A DNA stretch of 64,000 nucleotides from CBDCWT01 sp965223305 (GTDB lineage: Bacteria; Planctomycetota; Planctomycetia; Pirellulales; Pirellulaceae). Shown here in pieces: positions 27,919-36,172 of this stretch. A model generated the notes under the pieces. It did not search any database. It was not told where the DNA came from and saw only the letters and a list, made by a program, of their open reading frames with translations. The translations under genes were made by a program, and so were the position numbers. Each line of letters opens with the position of its first letter. Positions within the stretch are counted from its first letter, which is position 1. The DNA lies in the NCBI GenBank assembly GCA_965223305.1, contig CBDCWT010000051.1, positions 20,759 through 84,758 on the forward strand, read 5' to 3'.

Positions 27919-29238
27919 CTAATCGCGCATCATAGTCCGCTGACGAAAGGCGCTGGCGGGCAAACGTACGCCTGCGGACTCGAGCCGTTCCATGAACGTT
28001 GGCCGCACTCCCGTGGCGTCAAAACGACCGCGAGCAACCCCGGTTTCATCAATACCTTCCTGCTCATACTGGTAGATGTTCTGCATCACCACCGTGTCCT
28101 GTTCCATGCCCACGACTTCGGTCACGTGGGTTACGCGCCGCGGCCCTCCCTGCAGACGTGAGGCTTGAATGATCAAGTCGACGGCGCTGGAAATCTGCTG
28201 TCGCATCGCTTTAATCGGCAGCTCGACACCCGTCATCATGATCAGAGTTTCGAGACGAGCGATGGCGTCGCGGGGCGTGTTGGCGTGAACCGTTGTGAGC
28301 GAACCATCGTGGCCGGTGTTCATCGCCTGCAACATGTCTAACGTCTCGGGACCGCGGCACTCGCCGATGATGATCCGCTCTGGACGCATCCGCAAGGCGT
28401 TTCGCACAAGATCCGTCGCTGAGATCGCGCCCTTGCCTTCAATGTTTGGTGGACGGGTCTCCAAACGCACAACGTGGTCTTGTTGCAGCTGCAACTCCGC
28501 GGCGTCTTCGATCGTGACGATCCGGTCGCAGTTGGGAATAAAGCTCGAGAGTGTGTTGAGCAGCGTTGTTTTACCAGACCCGGTGCCCCCAGAAATGATG
28601 ATGTTCAACCGCGCCTTGATGGCGCCTTCGAGCAACATCACCATCTCCGGCGTAAACGCTTTGTAGTTCAACAGGTCTTCAAGCCTAAGAGGATTCGAAC
28701 CGAATCGGCGAATGGAAACCGCGGGGCCGTCAAGTGCAAGTGGTGGGATGATCGCGTTAACACGGGAGCCGTCGGGCAGCCGAGCGTCAACCATCGGACA
28801 CACTTCATCGACCCGACGACCGACCTTCGAGACGATCCGATCAATAATCTGAAGCAGGTGCTTGTTGTCGCGAAACTGCACCTCGGTCTGATCGAGCTTG
28901 CCACGACGCTCGACAAAGACCTGCTTGGGACCGTTGATCAGAATGTCGCTGATGGTCTCGTCCTGTAACAGGAGCTCCAGCGGACCGAACCCTAATGTCT
29001 CGTCGAGCACCTCCTCGATCAGCCGATCCCGCTCACTCCGGTTGAGCATCGTGCCTTCGGCATCACAGAGATGCTCGACGACCAGCCGAATTTCTCGGCG
29101 TAGTATGTCGCCCTGAAGGTCTCCCACCTTGGTCAAGTCGAGTTTGTCAACCAACTTGTTGTGGATTCGCTGCTTGAGACTCTCGTACTCAGCTGCTTTG
29201 GCACTTTCAGGCGAGCGCACGGTGGTAGGCGTCTTCAT
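27919..29238 (-). CDS. tadA: TadA/CpaF-type pilus assembly ATPase
   Basis: The 439-residue protein is a CpaF-type GSPII_E ATPase. It has the N-terminal domain (LGFGPLELLLQDETISDILI, VFVERRGKLDQTEVQF), the Walker A motif IIISGGTGSGKTTLLNTLSS, the Asp box VTIEDAAELQL, the His box TGHDGSLTTVHANTP and the Walker B region MRPERIIIGECRGPETLDML. It powers assembly, and in some species retraction, of Flp pili from the cytoplasm. It is followed by tadB and tadC. Upstream, in the direction of transcription, a 1.2-kb repeat region separates it from tadZ, so it may depend on a promoter within or after those repeats. Confidence 0.97.
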   Translation of the reverse strand: MKTPTTVRSPESAKAAEYESLKQRIHNKLVDKLDLTKVGDLQGDILRREIRLVVEHLCDAEGTMLNRSERDRLIEEVLDETLGFGPLELLLQDETISDILINGPKQVFVERRGKLDQTEVQFRDNKHLLQIIDRIVSKVGRRVDEVCPMVDARLPDGSRVNAIIPPLALDGPAVSIRRFGSNPLRLEDLLNYKAFTPEMVMLLEGAIKARLNIIISGGTGSGKTTLLNTLSSFIPNCDRIVTIEDAAELQLQQDHVVRLETRPPNIEGKGAISATDLVRNALRMRPERIIIGECRGPETLDMLQAMNTGHDGSLTTVHANTPRDAIARLETLIMMTGVELPIKAMRQQISSAVDLIIQASRLQGGPRRVTHVTEVVGMEQDTVVMQNIYQYEQEGIDETGVARGRFDATGVRPTFMERLESAGVRLPASAFRQRTMMRD

Positions 29239-29455
29239 TGATAGTCATTTCCATCCAGCTCATTGGGAATCGTCAACCACCGGCGCGCAGCTCTGACGCG
29301 CCGTGGACCACTACACGCAAACATAGCTCACAGGTGCAAGCGAGGGGCTGATTTCGTCAGGCGACCTGCAACGATCAAGCTCGCTGTGCGAACTATCCCA
29401 ACTTGCCGGCCAGTCCAGAAAAGGCCGGTTGTGGGTGCGGCACGACCTGAGTTAA

Positions 29456-29629
29456 CCCGGATTATTCATGAAGATCGTGGCGAGAGGTTGTAAGTACGTT
29501 CGTGGCAAGGAAGGCGAGCAATTCTTCCGCAGGCGTATTGAAGCAATACGTCGAGGGAGAATTGTGAAGCATGACGAAGCCACGGATGGACTTACGACCT
29601 CGCAGCAGATCGCTCATGAATAATTCGGG
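29456..29629. mobile_element. 174-bp MITE-like element, copy 1
   Basis: The element starts CCCGGATTATTCATGA and ends TCATGAATAATTCGGG, giving terminal inverted repeats with one mismatch over 16 bases. It is flanked by a TTAA target duplication at 29452-29455 and 29630-29633. It has no coding capacity. The interior is the same, in reverse orientation, as the element at 52067-52240. The YTAR-type 4-bp duplication resembles that of the IS5 group, but no autonomous partner is present in the window. Confidence 0.85.
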
Positions 29630-29754
29630 TTAATGGCACTTGGCGGGCAGCCCGGCCCGGCGGTCCGTCGAAGGAGGTCGTGCCGCCTTTACGCTTCATG
29701 TTGCCCCAAAACTTGCCAGCATCCACCTCACCATCCCGCGCTCGCGGGAGGGTC

Positions 29755-30440
29755 GGACGCGTAGCGTCCGGGGAGGGCTGCCCGGGAGTGATCGCCCCGA
29801 GCCGTGCCCCCCTCTCCGGCCCTGAGGGCCGACTCTCCCCGAGGGGGAGAGTGAAGAAACGCGTCATGCGATCCGCCAAACTCTGGTGAGTTCGGCTACG
29901 CTCCAAATCAGCCGCTGGGCGTTAGCCCACGGTTCCCCCCGCGAAGCCGACGCGTAGCGTCCGGGGAGGGTTCCCCCTCACCGGCCCTGCGGGCCGACTC
30001 TCCCCGAGGGGGAGAGTGAAGAAACGCGTCATGCAGTCCGCCAAACTCTGGTGAGTTCGGCTACGCTCCAAATCAGCCGCTGGGCGTTAGCCCACGGTTC
30101 CCCCCGCGAAGCCGACGCGTAGCGTCCGGGGAGGGTTCCCCCTCACCGGCCCTGCGGGCCGACTCTCCCCGTGGGGGAGAGTGAAGAAACGCGTCATGCA
30201 GTCCGCCAAACTCTGGCGAGTTCGGCTACGCTCCAAATCAGCCGTTGGGCGTTAGCCCACGGTTCCCCGGCGAAACCGACGCGTAGCGTCCGGGGAAGGT
30301 TCCCCCTCACCGGCCCTGCGGGCCGACTCTCCCCGAGGGGGAGAGTGAAGAAACGCGTCATGCGATCCGCCAAACTCTGGCGAGTTCGGCTACGCTCCAA
30401 ATCAGCCGCTGGGGCGTTAGCCCACGGTTCCCCAGCAAAT
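29755..30440. repeat. Tandem array of a ~165-bp composite repeat inside the tad locus
   Basis: The motif GAAGAAACGCGTCATGC starts at 29853, 30018, 30183 and 30347, giving periods of 165, 165 and 164 bases. Each unit runs through the CCAAACTCTGGYGAGTTCGG segment, the GGGCGTTAGCCCACGG core, ACGCGTAGCGTCCGGGGA and a CCGGCCCTGCGGGCCGACTC palindrome. The last copy is truncated at about 30440. With the MITE at 29456 this accounts for most of the 1.2-kb gap between tadZ and tadA; 29239-29451 shows nothing supported. Confidence 0.9.
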
Positions 30441-30448
30441 CACGGGGG

Positions 30449-31663
30449 CTAAGTGCTGGTCTTCGGGCGGCCTGGCCAGAAGTTCAGCCAGCGGCCTGGG
30501 TTGGCAGCCTCGCCAGCCTCTTCCGACTCGCCATTGCACAGCACATTGCAGAGCCCCACCAACGACTGGGCGATGGAGGATTTCGGCGCCTGCTCGAGCA
30601 GGGGCACGCCGTTGTTGCGAACCTCAGCCATGACTTTGTAGTCGTTGGGGATCTGCCAGAAGATCTCGCGGCCGATCGTCTCCTGGGCTTTCTTCATGCT
30701 GATTTGCCCGTTGTCGAGACCAACTCGGTTGACGACAATCTTGATCTTGTCTTTGATCGAATCGATTTCATCCAAAGACATTAGGAGCCGCACGACATTC
30801 CTGAGGCAGGGCAGGTCTAGTTGCGTGACAAGCAGAATATGGTCGGCCGCCTCAAGTGCCACCATATCCACAGGGCTGAAGCTCTTAGAAAGGTCGAAAA
30901 TCAAGTGCGAAAAGGTCGCCTTGAGCAGACCGACCACACGATGCAAATCATCTGAAGTAATCAACGAGGTGTCTTGGAGTTGCACAGGCCGGGGAAGCAA
31001 ATAGAGGCCAGACGCGTGCTTGGTCAACGACCGTTTCAAGAGCGTGAAGTCCAGTCGCGAGATGTTCTGCGCGACATCGACTAGTGTGTAGTCGGGAATC
31101 GTGTCCAAGAAAACATCCGCATCCCCGAGCGACAGATCCAGGTCGATCAAAGCCACAGAGTTCTCTGACCTGCTGGCAAGAGCGCAGCCCAGGTTGACTG
31201 CCAAACTCGTAGTACCCACACCACCGGTCGATCCAGAGATGGCGACAGCCGTCGAGTTACGTGTCTTGCTGTCGCCGGTTCCGAAGCGGTGAGCACCGAT
31301 CCGTTCGATCGCCGAGATTAAGTCTTCGACACGGACCGGCTGCGTCAAGAACTCTTTCGCGCCTGCCCGCATGACTTGCAGAATCAACTGGCCATCCGTC
31401 GAACTGCTCACCACCAGAATGCTACAGTCCGGGCAGCTGGAGTGGAGGCCGGTGCGGATCAGCTCCAGCGCTTTCTCTGAGTCGTGATCGATCGTGACCA
31501 CGCCGATGTCCGGGCGCGTCTGGTCAACCACGTCAGCGAAAAACTCGTAACGCGAGCACTCGGCGTCGAGCCAAACTCGATCCATGCCCAGCAGCATTCC
31601 CTTCAAGTGCTCGCGCGACTCGTCGTTGGGATCGACAATTGCTAGGCGAAGTACATTGCTCAT
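30449..31663 (-). CDS. tadZ: TadZ/CpaE-like pilus localisation ATPase
   Basis: The 404-residue protein has an N-terminal receiver-like domain (about 1-125, SNVLRLAIVDPNDESREHL) in which the phospho-acceptor region is atypical, followed by a MinD/ParA-like ATPase (about 130-390). The deviant Walker A is VAISGSTGGVGTTSLAVNLG, switch-like ALIDLDLSLGDADVFLD follows, and VDMVALEAADHILLVTQLDL matches the CpaE family. TadZ/CpaE places the Flp pilus machine at the pole or in foci. A Q-rich or acidic tail ends the protein. It lies between cpaC and the repeat array that separates it from tadA. Confidence 0.92.
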   Translation of the reverse strand: MSNVLRLAIVDPNDESREHLKGMLLGMDRVWLDAECSRYEFFADVVDQTRPDIGVVTIDHDSEKALELIRTGLHSSCPDCSILVVSSSTDGQLILQVMRAGAKEFLTQPVRVEDLISAIERIGAHRFGTGDSKTRNSTAVAISGSTGGVGTTSLAVNLGCALASRSENSVALIDLDLSLGDADVFLDTIPDYTLVDVAQNISRLDFTLLKRSLTKHASGLYLLPRPVQLQDTSLITSDDLHRVVGLLKATFSHLIFDLSKSFSPVDMVALEAADHILLVTQLDLPCLRNVVRLLMSLDEIDSIKDKIKIVVNRVGLDNGQISMKKAQETIGREIFWQIPNDYKVMAEVRNNGVPLLEQAPKSSIAQSLVGLCNVLCNGESEEAGEAANPGRWLNFWPGRPKTST

Positions 31664-31693
31664 TGGGGTGTGTCCTTAGCCGCGGCCGTCGTC

Positions 31694-33244
31694 CTATTCA
31701 AGTACGTCGTAGCCAATGGGGCCGATCAATCCCGGCTGCTGGCTCCCATTGTTCAATTGGCCTGAACCGCGTGACGCCGGCTCGACCACTGGCGGCAGAG
31801 GCAATTCGCCATTCGCGGGACCCTGCATCTTGTCGTCCGGGAAGCCGCCCGCTCCTCGACACTGAGGGCAATTGCCGTCCTCGCAACACTTGGGCACTTC
31901 CAGATAGCCCCGCCAATAGAAGTCGGTATCGTCCGGCGACGTAGTCAGCTGTCCTGGACCACAAGGTGGTACCTCATGCGGGTCCAGTGCGGATACGAAC
32001 TCCGGCGTGACTAGTATCAGCAACTCCACCTCATTGGCTTGCTCGTAAACACGACGAAAGGCAGCCCCGATCCAGGGCAAGTCCGACAACCAGGGGAGCC
32101 CTCTATTCTGCGACTCGATTTGAGTTTGAATGAGGCCGGCCAACGCCAAGGTCTGGCCCGCGTTCATCTCGACGGCCGTATCCGCCCATCGTGTGCGAAG
32201 TCCCGGGACCGTTGTACTGTTGATAGTCACGCTCCGCGACGGGTCGATTTCGCTGACCTGCGGTCTCACTTCAAGGCGGATCCGTCCGTTGCCCAAGACG
32301 ATCGGCACGAAGTCGACCCGTGTCCCAAACTCGCGGTATTCGATCGAGATAGTACCGAGACTCTGAGGAATTAAGATCGGGAACTCACCGCCCGAACTGA
32401 AACTAGCTGGACGGCCGCTGACCGTCACCATCGTCGGCTCGGCCAACACCTTAAGCAGGTCGTACTGTCGCAGCGCCTCGAGAAACCCGAAAAAGGCAAC
32501 GTTGTCGCCCAGTACCGCTCCGACGATGTTCTCGCCTTGTGTACTCGTGACGCTTGATCCGCCGCCAATCGAGTAATTTGCTATCAGTCCCGCGACGTCT
32601 TGAATCAAGGCGAAGTCGTTGCCGAGTACTGCCCAGTCAAGGCCTAGCGTTCTCAGTTTGGTCCGCGAGACCTCCATCACTTTGACGTGCAACAATACTT
32701 GTTGAACGCCACCGACAGTCACGTTGTTGATCACATTGGGATAGTAGTCTTCGGCAATACGCACAATGCTGCTCACCATGTCCGCCCGCGGGACGTACCC
32801 CGAGACGATCACGCTGCTGGCCAGCGGCCGGACTTTTAGAGTGGCGTCGGGGAATTGGTTTTGCAGCAGGTTCTCGAGCTCACGCGCGTCTCCGTAGACC
32901 AGCAAGTCGATCGTGTGCTCTCGACCGTGCTCGTCCCAGACGGTCATCGTTGTGAAGCCGGTATGTAGGGCAGAGATCTGCACCTGGTTCGGCGAGATCG
33001 GTTGCGCACGCACGACCCGCTCGTTGTCAACGAGCAGTTTCGGGATCCCGTGTTTCGTGGTGAGTATGCGGCTGGTATTGACGATCATCTCGAGCCGTTC
33101 GTTTGGCTCGCTGACCTCAAACTCCAGCCGTTGACGCCCTAGTGACTGTGTCTGTGCCGCAATCGGCGTCGCAGTCGTGAAAACGGCGACTAGACTGATA
33201 ATCCCGCATAGAGCGATCTTAGCCGCCCGGACATTCTTTGACAT
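31694..33244 (-). CDS. cpaC: CpaC/RcpA-type pilus secretin
   Basis: The 516-residue protein starts with a signal peptide (KIALCGIISLVAVFTTATPI). It then has a pilus-secretin N-terminal domain (ERLEMIVNTSRILTTKHGIP), a BON-like domain (VIVSGYVPRADMVSSIVRIA) and the secretin domain (about 220-410, ADTAVEMNAGQTLALAGLIQ and ELLILVTPEFVSALDPHEVP). It should form the outer-membrane channel for Flp pili. An unusual feature is a C-terminal extension of about 90 residues with a cysteine cluster (PKCCEDGNCPQCRGAGG). The ATG at 33244 was chosen because AAGGAAG precedes it. cpaB follows directly upstream on the same strand. Confidence 0.95.
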   Translation of the reverse strand: MSKNVRAAKIALCGIISLVAVFTTATPIAAQTQSLGRQRLEFEVSEPNERLEMIVNTSRILTTKHGIPKLLVDNERVVRAQPISPNQVQISALHTGFTTMTVWDEHGREHTIDLLVYGDARELENLLQNQFPDATLKVRPLASSVIVSGYVPRADMVSSIVRIAEDYYPNVINNVTVGGVQQVLLHVKVMEVSRTKLRTLGLDWAVLGNDFALIQDVAGLIANYSIGGGSSVTSTQGENIVGAVLGDNVAFFGFLEALRQYDLLKVLAEPTMVTVSGRPASFSSGGEFPILIPQSLGTISIEYREFGTRVDFVPIVLGNGRIRLEVRPQVSEIDPSRSVTINSTTVPGLRTRWADTAVEMNAGQTLALAGLIQTQIESQNRGLPWLSDLPWIGAAFRRVYEQANEVELLILVTPEFVSALDPHEVPPCGPGQLTTSPDDTDFYWRGYLEVPKCCEDGNCPQCRGAGGFPDDKMQGPANGELPLPPVVEPASRGSGQLNNGSQQPGLIGPIGYDVLE

Positions 33245-33285
33245 GCTGCGCTTCCTTGCTCGCAAACAGGCAATGTGACGACCGG

Positions 33286-34323
33286 TTATTCCTCGTCGTC
33301 TTCCCCAGAAACGTCATTCTCGTCCGCAGTGACTTCCGGCTGCACTGGCAATGGTACTGGTACGCCATCGTCTTCCACTGGCTCCACCATTGCCGGGCTC
33401 GCTACGGGGCCGTTCGTCACCTCTGTTGGCAGCTGATCGGGATCTTGCCATTCGTATTCGCGTGCCCCCTCTTGGGTCATAATGGTCATGCGCCAGGCGG
33501 GATCAATGCCACCGGAAGCGGGGGCGGACTGTTGTCCGCGATCGCTCAGCCATTCGAGGAAGCCCGCGTCCTGACCATCGCCGGTCTCTTTCTTCTTCTC
33601 GTTTGCGCTCTCGCTTCCGTCACCGAGCAACTCGTTCACGGTGACTCCTTCGCCCGACGTATCGGTCGCGTCGTCGGGCCGCCTGAGCGACAAATAGAGT
33701 TGGCCGAGTTCGCTGGCCAGCAGCACCTTCTCGGCTTGCTCGGGTCGGACCAGCAGCGATACCGTCCTAACATTGCGAGCCTGGCCGTCCTCGTCGACCT
33801 TGCGCTCCGTCTCCCCGTCCACGCTGAAGACGTTGACGTCCCTCAAGATCGTACGGGTTCCCGTCTCCGGAACCTCGCCGCTCTTGCGGAGAAAAACAAC
33901 CAAATCAACTCGGTCGCCCGGCTGTACTAAGCCCGACACAGACGACTCGACGGACACCTTCACCGAAGCGACTCGATAGCCCTCCGGAATCGTCAGGGCC
34001 TTGCTTCCACGGTCCCGGGAGTCCATCAGCTTGGCCTGCAGCAGAGGCTCGCCCGCGTACAACCGATGGCGCGGATAGCGCTCCTCAAGTTCGGTCAGTT
34101 CGCGGATAGCGCCCTCAGGTACGCGGTCCCGGGGCCACTCCTCGAGGATCACCTTGCTCGCGTCCAGCTTCTCACCGATGTTGATGTTCGCTGCCGTAAC
34201 AAAGATCTTCTCCGTCTCGACCTCGGGCCCGTTCTGGTTCTCCATGTATTGGCTGACCCCGATCGAGGCAACCAAGCCGCAGCCGACGGCAATCACAAAC
34301 AAGATCAACGTCTTGGGTCGCAT
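33286..34323 (-). CDS. cpaB: CpaB/RcpC-type pilus assembly protein
   Basis: The 345-residue protein has an N-terminal membrane anchor (TLILFVIAVGCGLVASIGVS), a SAF domain (about 45-110, AANINIGEKLDASKVILEEW and YRVASVKVSVESSVSGLVQP) and an RcpC-like second domain (GDRVDLVVFLRKSGEVPETG, RTVSLLVRPEQAEKVLLASE). It is a periplasmic or membrane-bound accessory of the Flp secretin, proposed to bind peptidoglycan or to gate the channel. The last 110 residues are an acidic, low-complexity tail ending in a run of Asp/Glu. AGAGGA precedes the ATG. It opens the block cpaB-cpaC-tadZ; the 245-base gap to tadV is AT-rich and may carry a promoter. Confidence 0.93.
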   Translation of the reverse strand: MRPKTLILFVIAVGCGLVASIGVSQYMENQNGPEVETEKIFVTAANINIGEKLDASKVILEEWPRDRVPEGAIRELTELEERYPRHRLYAGEPLLQAKLMDSRDRGSKALTIPEGYRVASVKVSVESSVSGLVQPGDRVDLVVFLRKSGEVPETGTRTILRDVNVFSVDGETERKVDEDGQARNVRTVSLLVRPEQAEKVLLASELGQLYLSLRRPDDATDTSGEGVTVNELLGDGSESANEKKKETGDGQDAGFLEWLSDRGQQSAPASGGIDPAWRMTIMTQEGAREYEWQDPDQLPTEVTNGPVASPAMVEPVEDDGVPVPLPVQPEVTADENDVSGEDDEE

Positions 34324-34568
34324 CAGAAGTCCTCTTTTGGGTTGCTGGCGCCCACGGAGGTTGAATACGCTGTCACTCTGTTCCGTGCCCGCACAAGGCG
34401 GAGAATCCGTAGGCCGCCCCTAACCGACGGAACGGTCCCTGCCCCCGTTCTATTCGGTAGAGTCGAGTTCATTTGTGTACGGAGAAACGAACCATCCGCA
34501 AACTCTTCTCAATCGTTAAACTCGATGCAAATATTCTGTACTTCTTATTTTATCTATTCGACCAGCAC

Positions 34569-35153
34569 CTAGACCAACATCCCCATCCAGGCAAAATACA
34601 GCACGGCGCCAATCGTGATCGGGATTCCGTACGGCAGTTTCCGCATCGTCGGCTTTCTTTCGGCGGCCCGCTCGGTGAGCTTGTCTGGGTCGCGAATCGT
34701 GACAATTTCGTTGAGGATGGTCCAGAACTGCTGGTAGTGATGGTCCCAGGTCCGGGAGAGCAAGACCATTAACACCGCCAGAATTCCGCCGACGATTGCC
34801 CCCACGCAGAAAGCGTAAAAGGTCGCGGACGCGTGAACCCACGCGCCGCAGCCCATCAGCAGCTTGACGTCGCCGGATCCCATGCCACCGATGGCGTATG
34901 CGGGGAGCAAGAGAGCCAGTCCGACAAGCGTTCCCAGCAAACTCCACCCCAAACCGTGCCACCAAGGGGCACCATTCGCAGCGTACGAGAGCGCACTGAA
35001 AATCCAGCCGCTGACGATAAGTGGATAGGTCAGCAGGTTGGGGACCTTGAGCTTGACGCCGTCGATCACCGCTGCCACGATCATGGCCGTCGAAAGAAAC
35101 CAGACGTGCCAATTCTCGGCAAGGCCGCCCGCCAGCGTCTCAAAGATGTCCAT
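34569..35153 (-). CDS. tadV: TadV/CpaA-type prepilin peptidase (A24)
   Basis: The 194-residue inner-membrane protein has about six hydrophobic helices and both catalytic aspartates of A24 peptidases: one in AVIDGVKLKVPNLLTYPLIV and one in the GMGSGDVKLLMGCGAWV motif (GxGD). It cleaves the short leader of the Flp prepilin at the inner membrane. An unusual cytoplasmic insertion and charged segment (RDPDKLTERAAERKPTMRK) precedes a last C-terminal helix. The start at 35153 is preceded by GGGGGAAAG. It lies downstream of flp and the 35-aa peptide, whose product it would process. Confidence 0.93.
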   Translation of the reverse strand: MDIFETLAGGLAENWHVWFLSTAMIVAAVIDGVKLKVPNLLTYPLIVSGWIFSALSYAANGAPWWHGLGWSLLGTLVGLALLLPAYAIGGMGSGDVKLLMGCGAWVHASATFYAFCVGAIVGGILAVLMVLLSRTWDHHYQQFWTILNEIVTIRDPDKLTERAAERKPTMRKLPYGIPITIGAVLYFAWMGMLV

Positions 35154-35262
35154 TCTTTCCCCCGCGTTCTCCCCAAGTTACTCGTGTCCAGCAGAGATGA
35201 GTCACAAATCGCTCACCGGCTTCCGCCATTTGGCACCCACCGGTGGGCGATCGGTGACTGAC

Positions 35263-35370
35263 CTACCGCAGCGTCATCAAGAAACTCACGAGGGCAGTTA
35301 GCGCCGTTAGGACACAGCAAACTAGCTCGACAGCTCCTTCGATGGCTTGTCCTGGAAATAGTGGAAACAT
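35263..35370 (-). CDS. 35-residue single-helix membrane peptide next to flp
   Basis: A short reading frame from ATG at 35370 to TAG at 35263 encodes 35 residues: MFPLFPGQAIEGAVELVCCV is followed by one hydrophobic helix ending in FLMTLR. GGAG lies nine bases before the ATG. It sits between the flp pilin gene and tadV on the same strand. The helix resembles the hydrophobic half of an Flp pilin but lacks the G/E-x-x-x-E leader processing motif, so it could be a minor pilus component, an assembly factor or a small unrelated peptide. I infer it is a real gene from length, ribosome binding site and position. Confidence 0.6.
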   Translation of the reverse strand: MFPLFPGQAIEGAVELVCCVLTALTALVSFLMTLR

Positions 35371-35438
35371 GCTCGTTTTCTCCGTCTACACAGGCGGCTA
35401 AACTGGTGTGAATTACGAATTGAGGCAGCGCAAAATCA

Positions 35439-35463
35439 CCCCGCGGCGATCGGCGCCGCGGGG
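35439..35463 (-). terminator. Terminator-like hairpin downstream of flp
   Basis: CCCCGCGGCG at 35439-35448 and CGCCGCGGGG at 35454-35463 form a perfect 10-base GC stem with a 5-base loop. On the minus strand it is followed by TGATTTTGCG, a short U-rich stretch. It begins 55 bases after the flp stop and could end most flp transcripts before the rest of the locus. Confidence 0.6.
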
Positions 35464-35517
35464 GTCATTCGCTGTCATCGAAATGCGGCACACAAGCGCC
35501 ACGGGCACAGCACCCGA

Positions 35518-35697
35518 CTAAATCGTGCCAACCTGCGTGGCAATATTGTTGAACTGTGCAGCTGCTTGAGTACCGACGGCGGTAATCGCGGTCAGACACA
35601 CAATGATGATCAAAGCGAGCATCACGGCGTACTCGACAGCTGTCGGGCCATCTTCCGACTTCAAGAAGCGTTTGACTTTCTGAGCGAAGTTCTTCAT
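35518..35697 (-). CDS. flp: Flp-type pilin subunit
   Basis: The 59-residue protein has the class IVb prepilin leader MKNFAQKVKRFLKSEDGPTA, with cleavage expected in EDG/PTAVEYA: a glycine before the processing site and Glu at position +5. A hydrophobic assembly helix (VMLALIIIVCLTAITAVG) and a short C-terminus follow. It is the major subunit of the Flp/tad pilus, which mediates surface attachment and aggregation. The ATG at 35697 has GGGAGAG before it. It is the first gene of the tad locus, followed by a strong hairpin, a common way to make far more pilin than assembly proteins. Confidence 0.93.
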   Translation of the reverse strand: MKNFAQKVKRFLKSEDGPTAVEYAVMLALIIIVCLTAITAVGTQAAAQFNNIATQVGTI

Positions 35698-35927
35698 TTC
35701 TACTCTCCCAGGCTGTGGTGGCTCATTCCGGCGGTGACCGGAGACTCCAATAACGATGAAACAACAATACGATTCGAAACGTTGTTTGGCGCGACTCTGT
35801 TGGGCGAATCTGCCAAGACCGGCTCGTGAGCAGGCAAAGTCGACTTGCACTTAGTAAACAGGTGCGTACCGTACTCGACCTCCAAAAGAACCCTATGCCA
35901 CCCACCTGCTGAGTCAAACTTGGACTT

Positions 35928-35948
35928 GAGAAAACCTGGAGTTTTCTC
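35928..35948. promoter_or_regulatory. Inverted repeat upstream of flp
   Basis: GAGAAAAC at 35928-35935 and GTTTTCTC at 35941-35948 are perfect inverted repeats with a 5-base spacer. They lie about 230 bases before the flp start and about 225 bases beyond the 3' end of the sulfatase gene. The 475-base gap 35698-36172 also has, at about 36113-36140, a copy of the CGGCTCGGCAGGAGCCTCGC repeat. The inverted repeat could be an operator or a weak terminator; the sequence does not decide. Confidence 0.3.
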
Positions 35949-36172
35949 CTGAATTCCTGCCGCGCGGGTCGGATCACACGGAAGAGTCCTGTGCGTGCAA
36001 AGATTTGTCCCCAGGGACAACAGACCTGTTGTTTTCGGGCGCTCGCCCCATCGTGCCGGGAGTCAGCGACCTAGGCACTTGCAAAACAACAAAAGTTGCC
36101 GATCTGCTCCCGGCTCGGCAGGAGCCTCGCCCTCCCGGAGGACTCCGATGCCGCTCCCTTGCCTCGCGGCAG

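Noticed and set aside
29452..29633. 2-bp TA target duplication typical of IS630/Tc1 elements for the MITE
   Set aside because: Both copies have four matching flanking bases (TTAA, CTAG), which a 4-bp YTAR duplication explains directly; a TA model would need matching outer bases by chance twice.
29853..30440. CRISPR array
   Set aside because: The repeats are 165 bp long and directly adjacent, without unique spacers, and the same sequences occur singly in other gaps.
30171..30452. Protein-coding frame across the tandem repeats
   Set aside because: The frame exists because the repeat lacks stops in one phase. The product is arginine- and proline-rich and repeats with the DNA unit.
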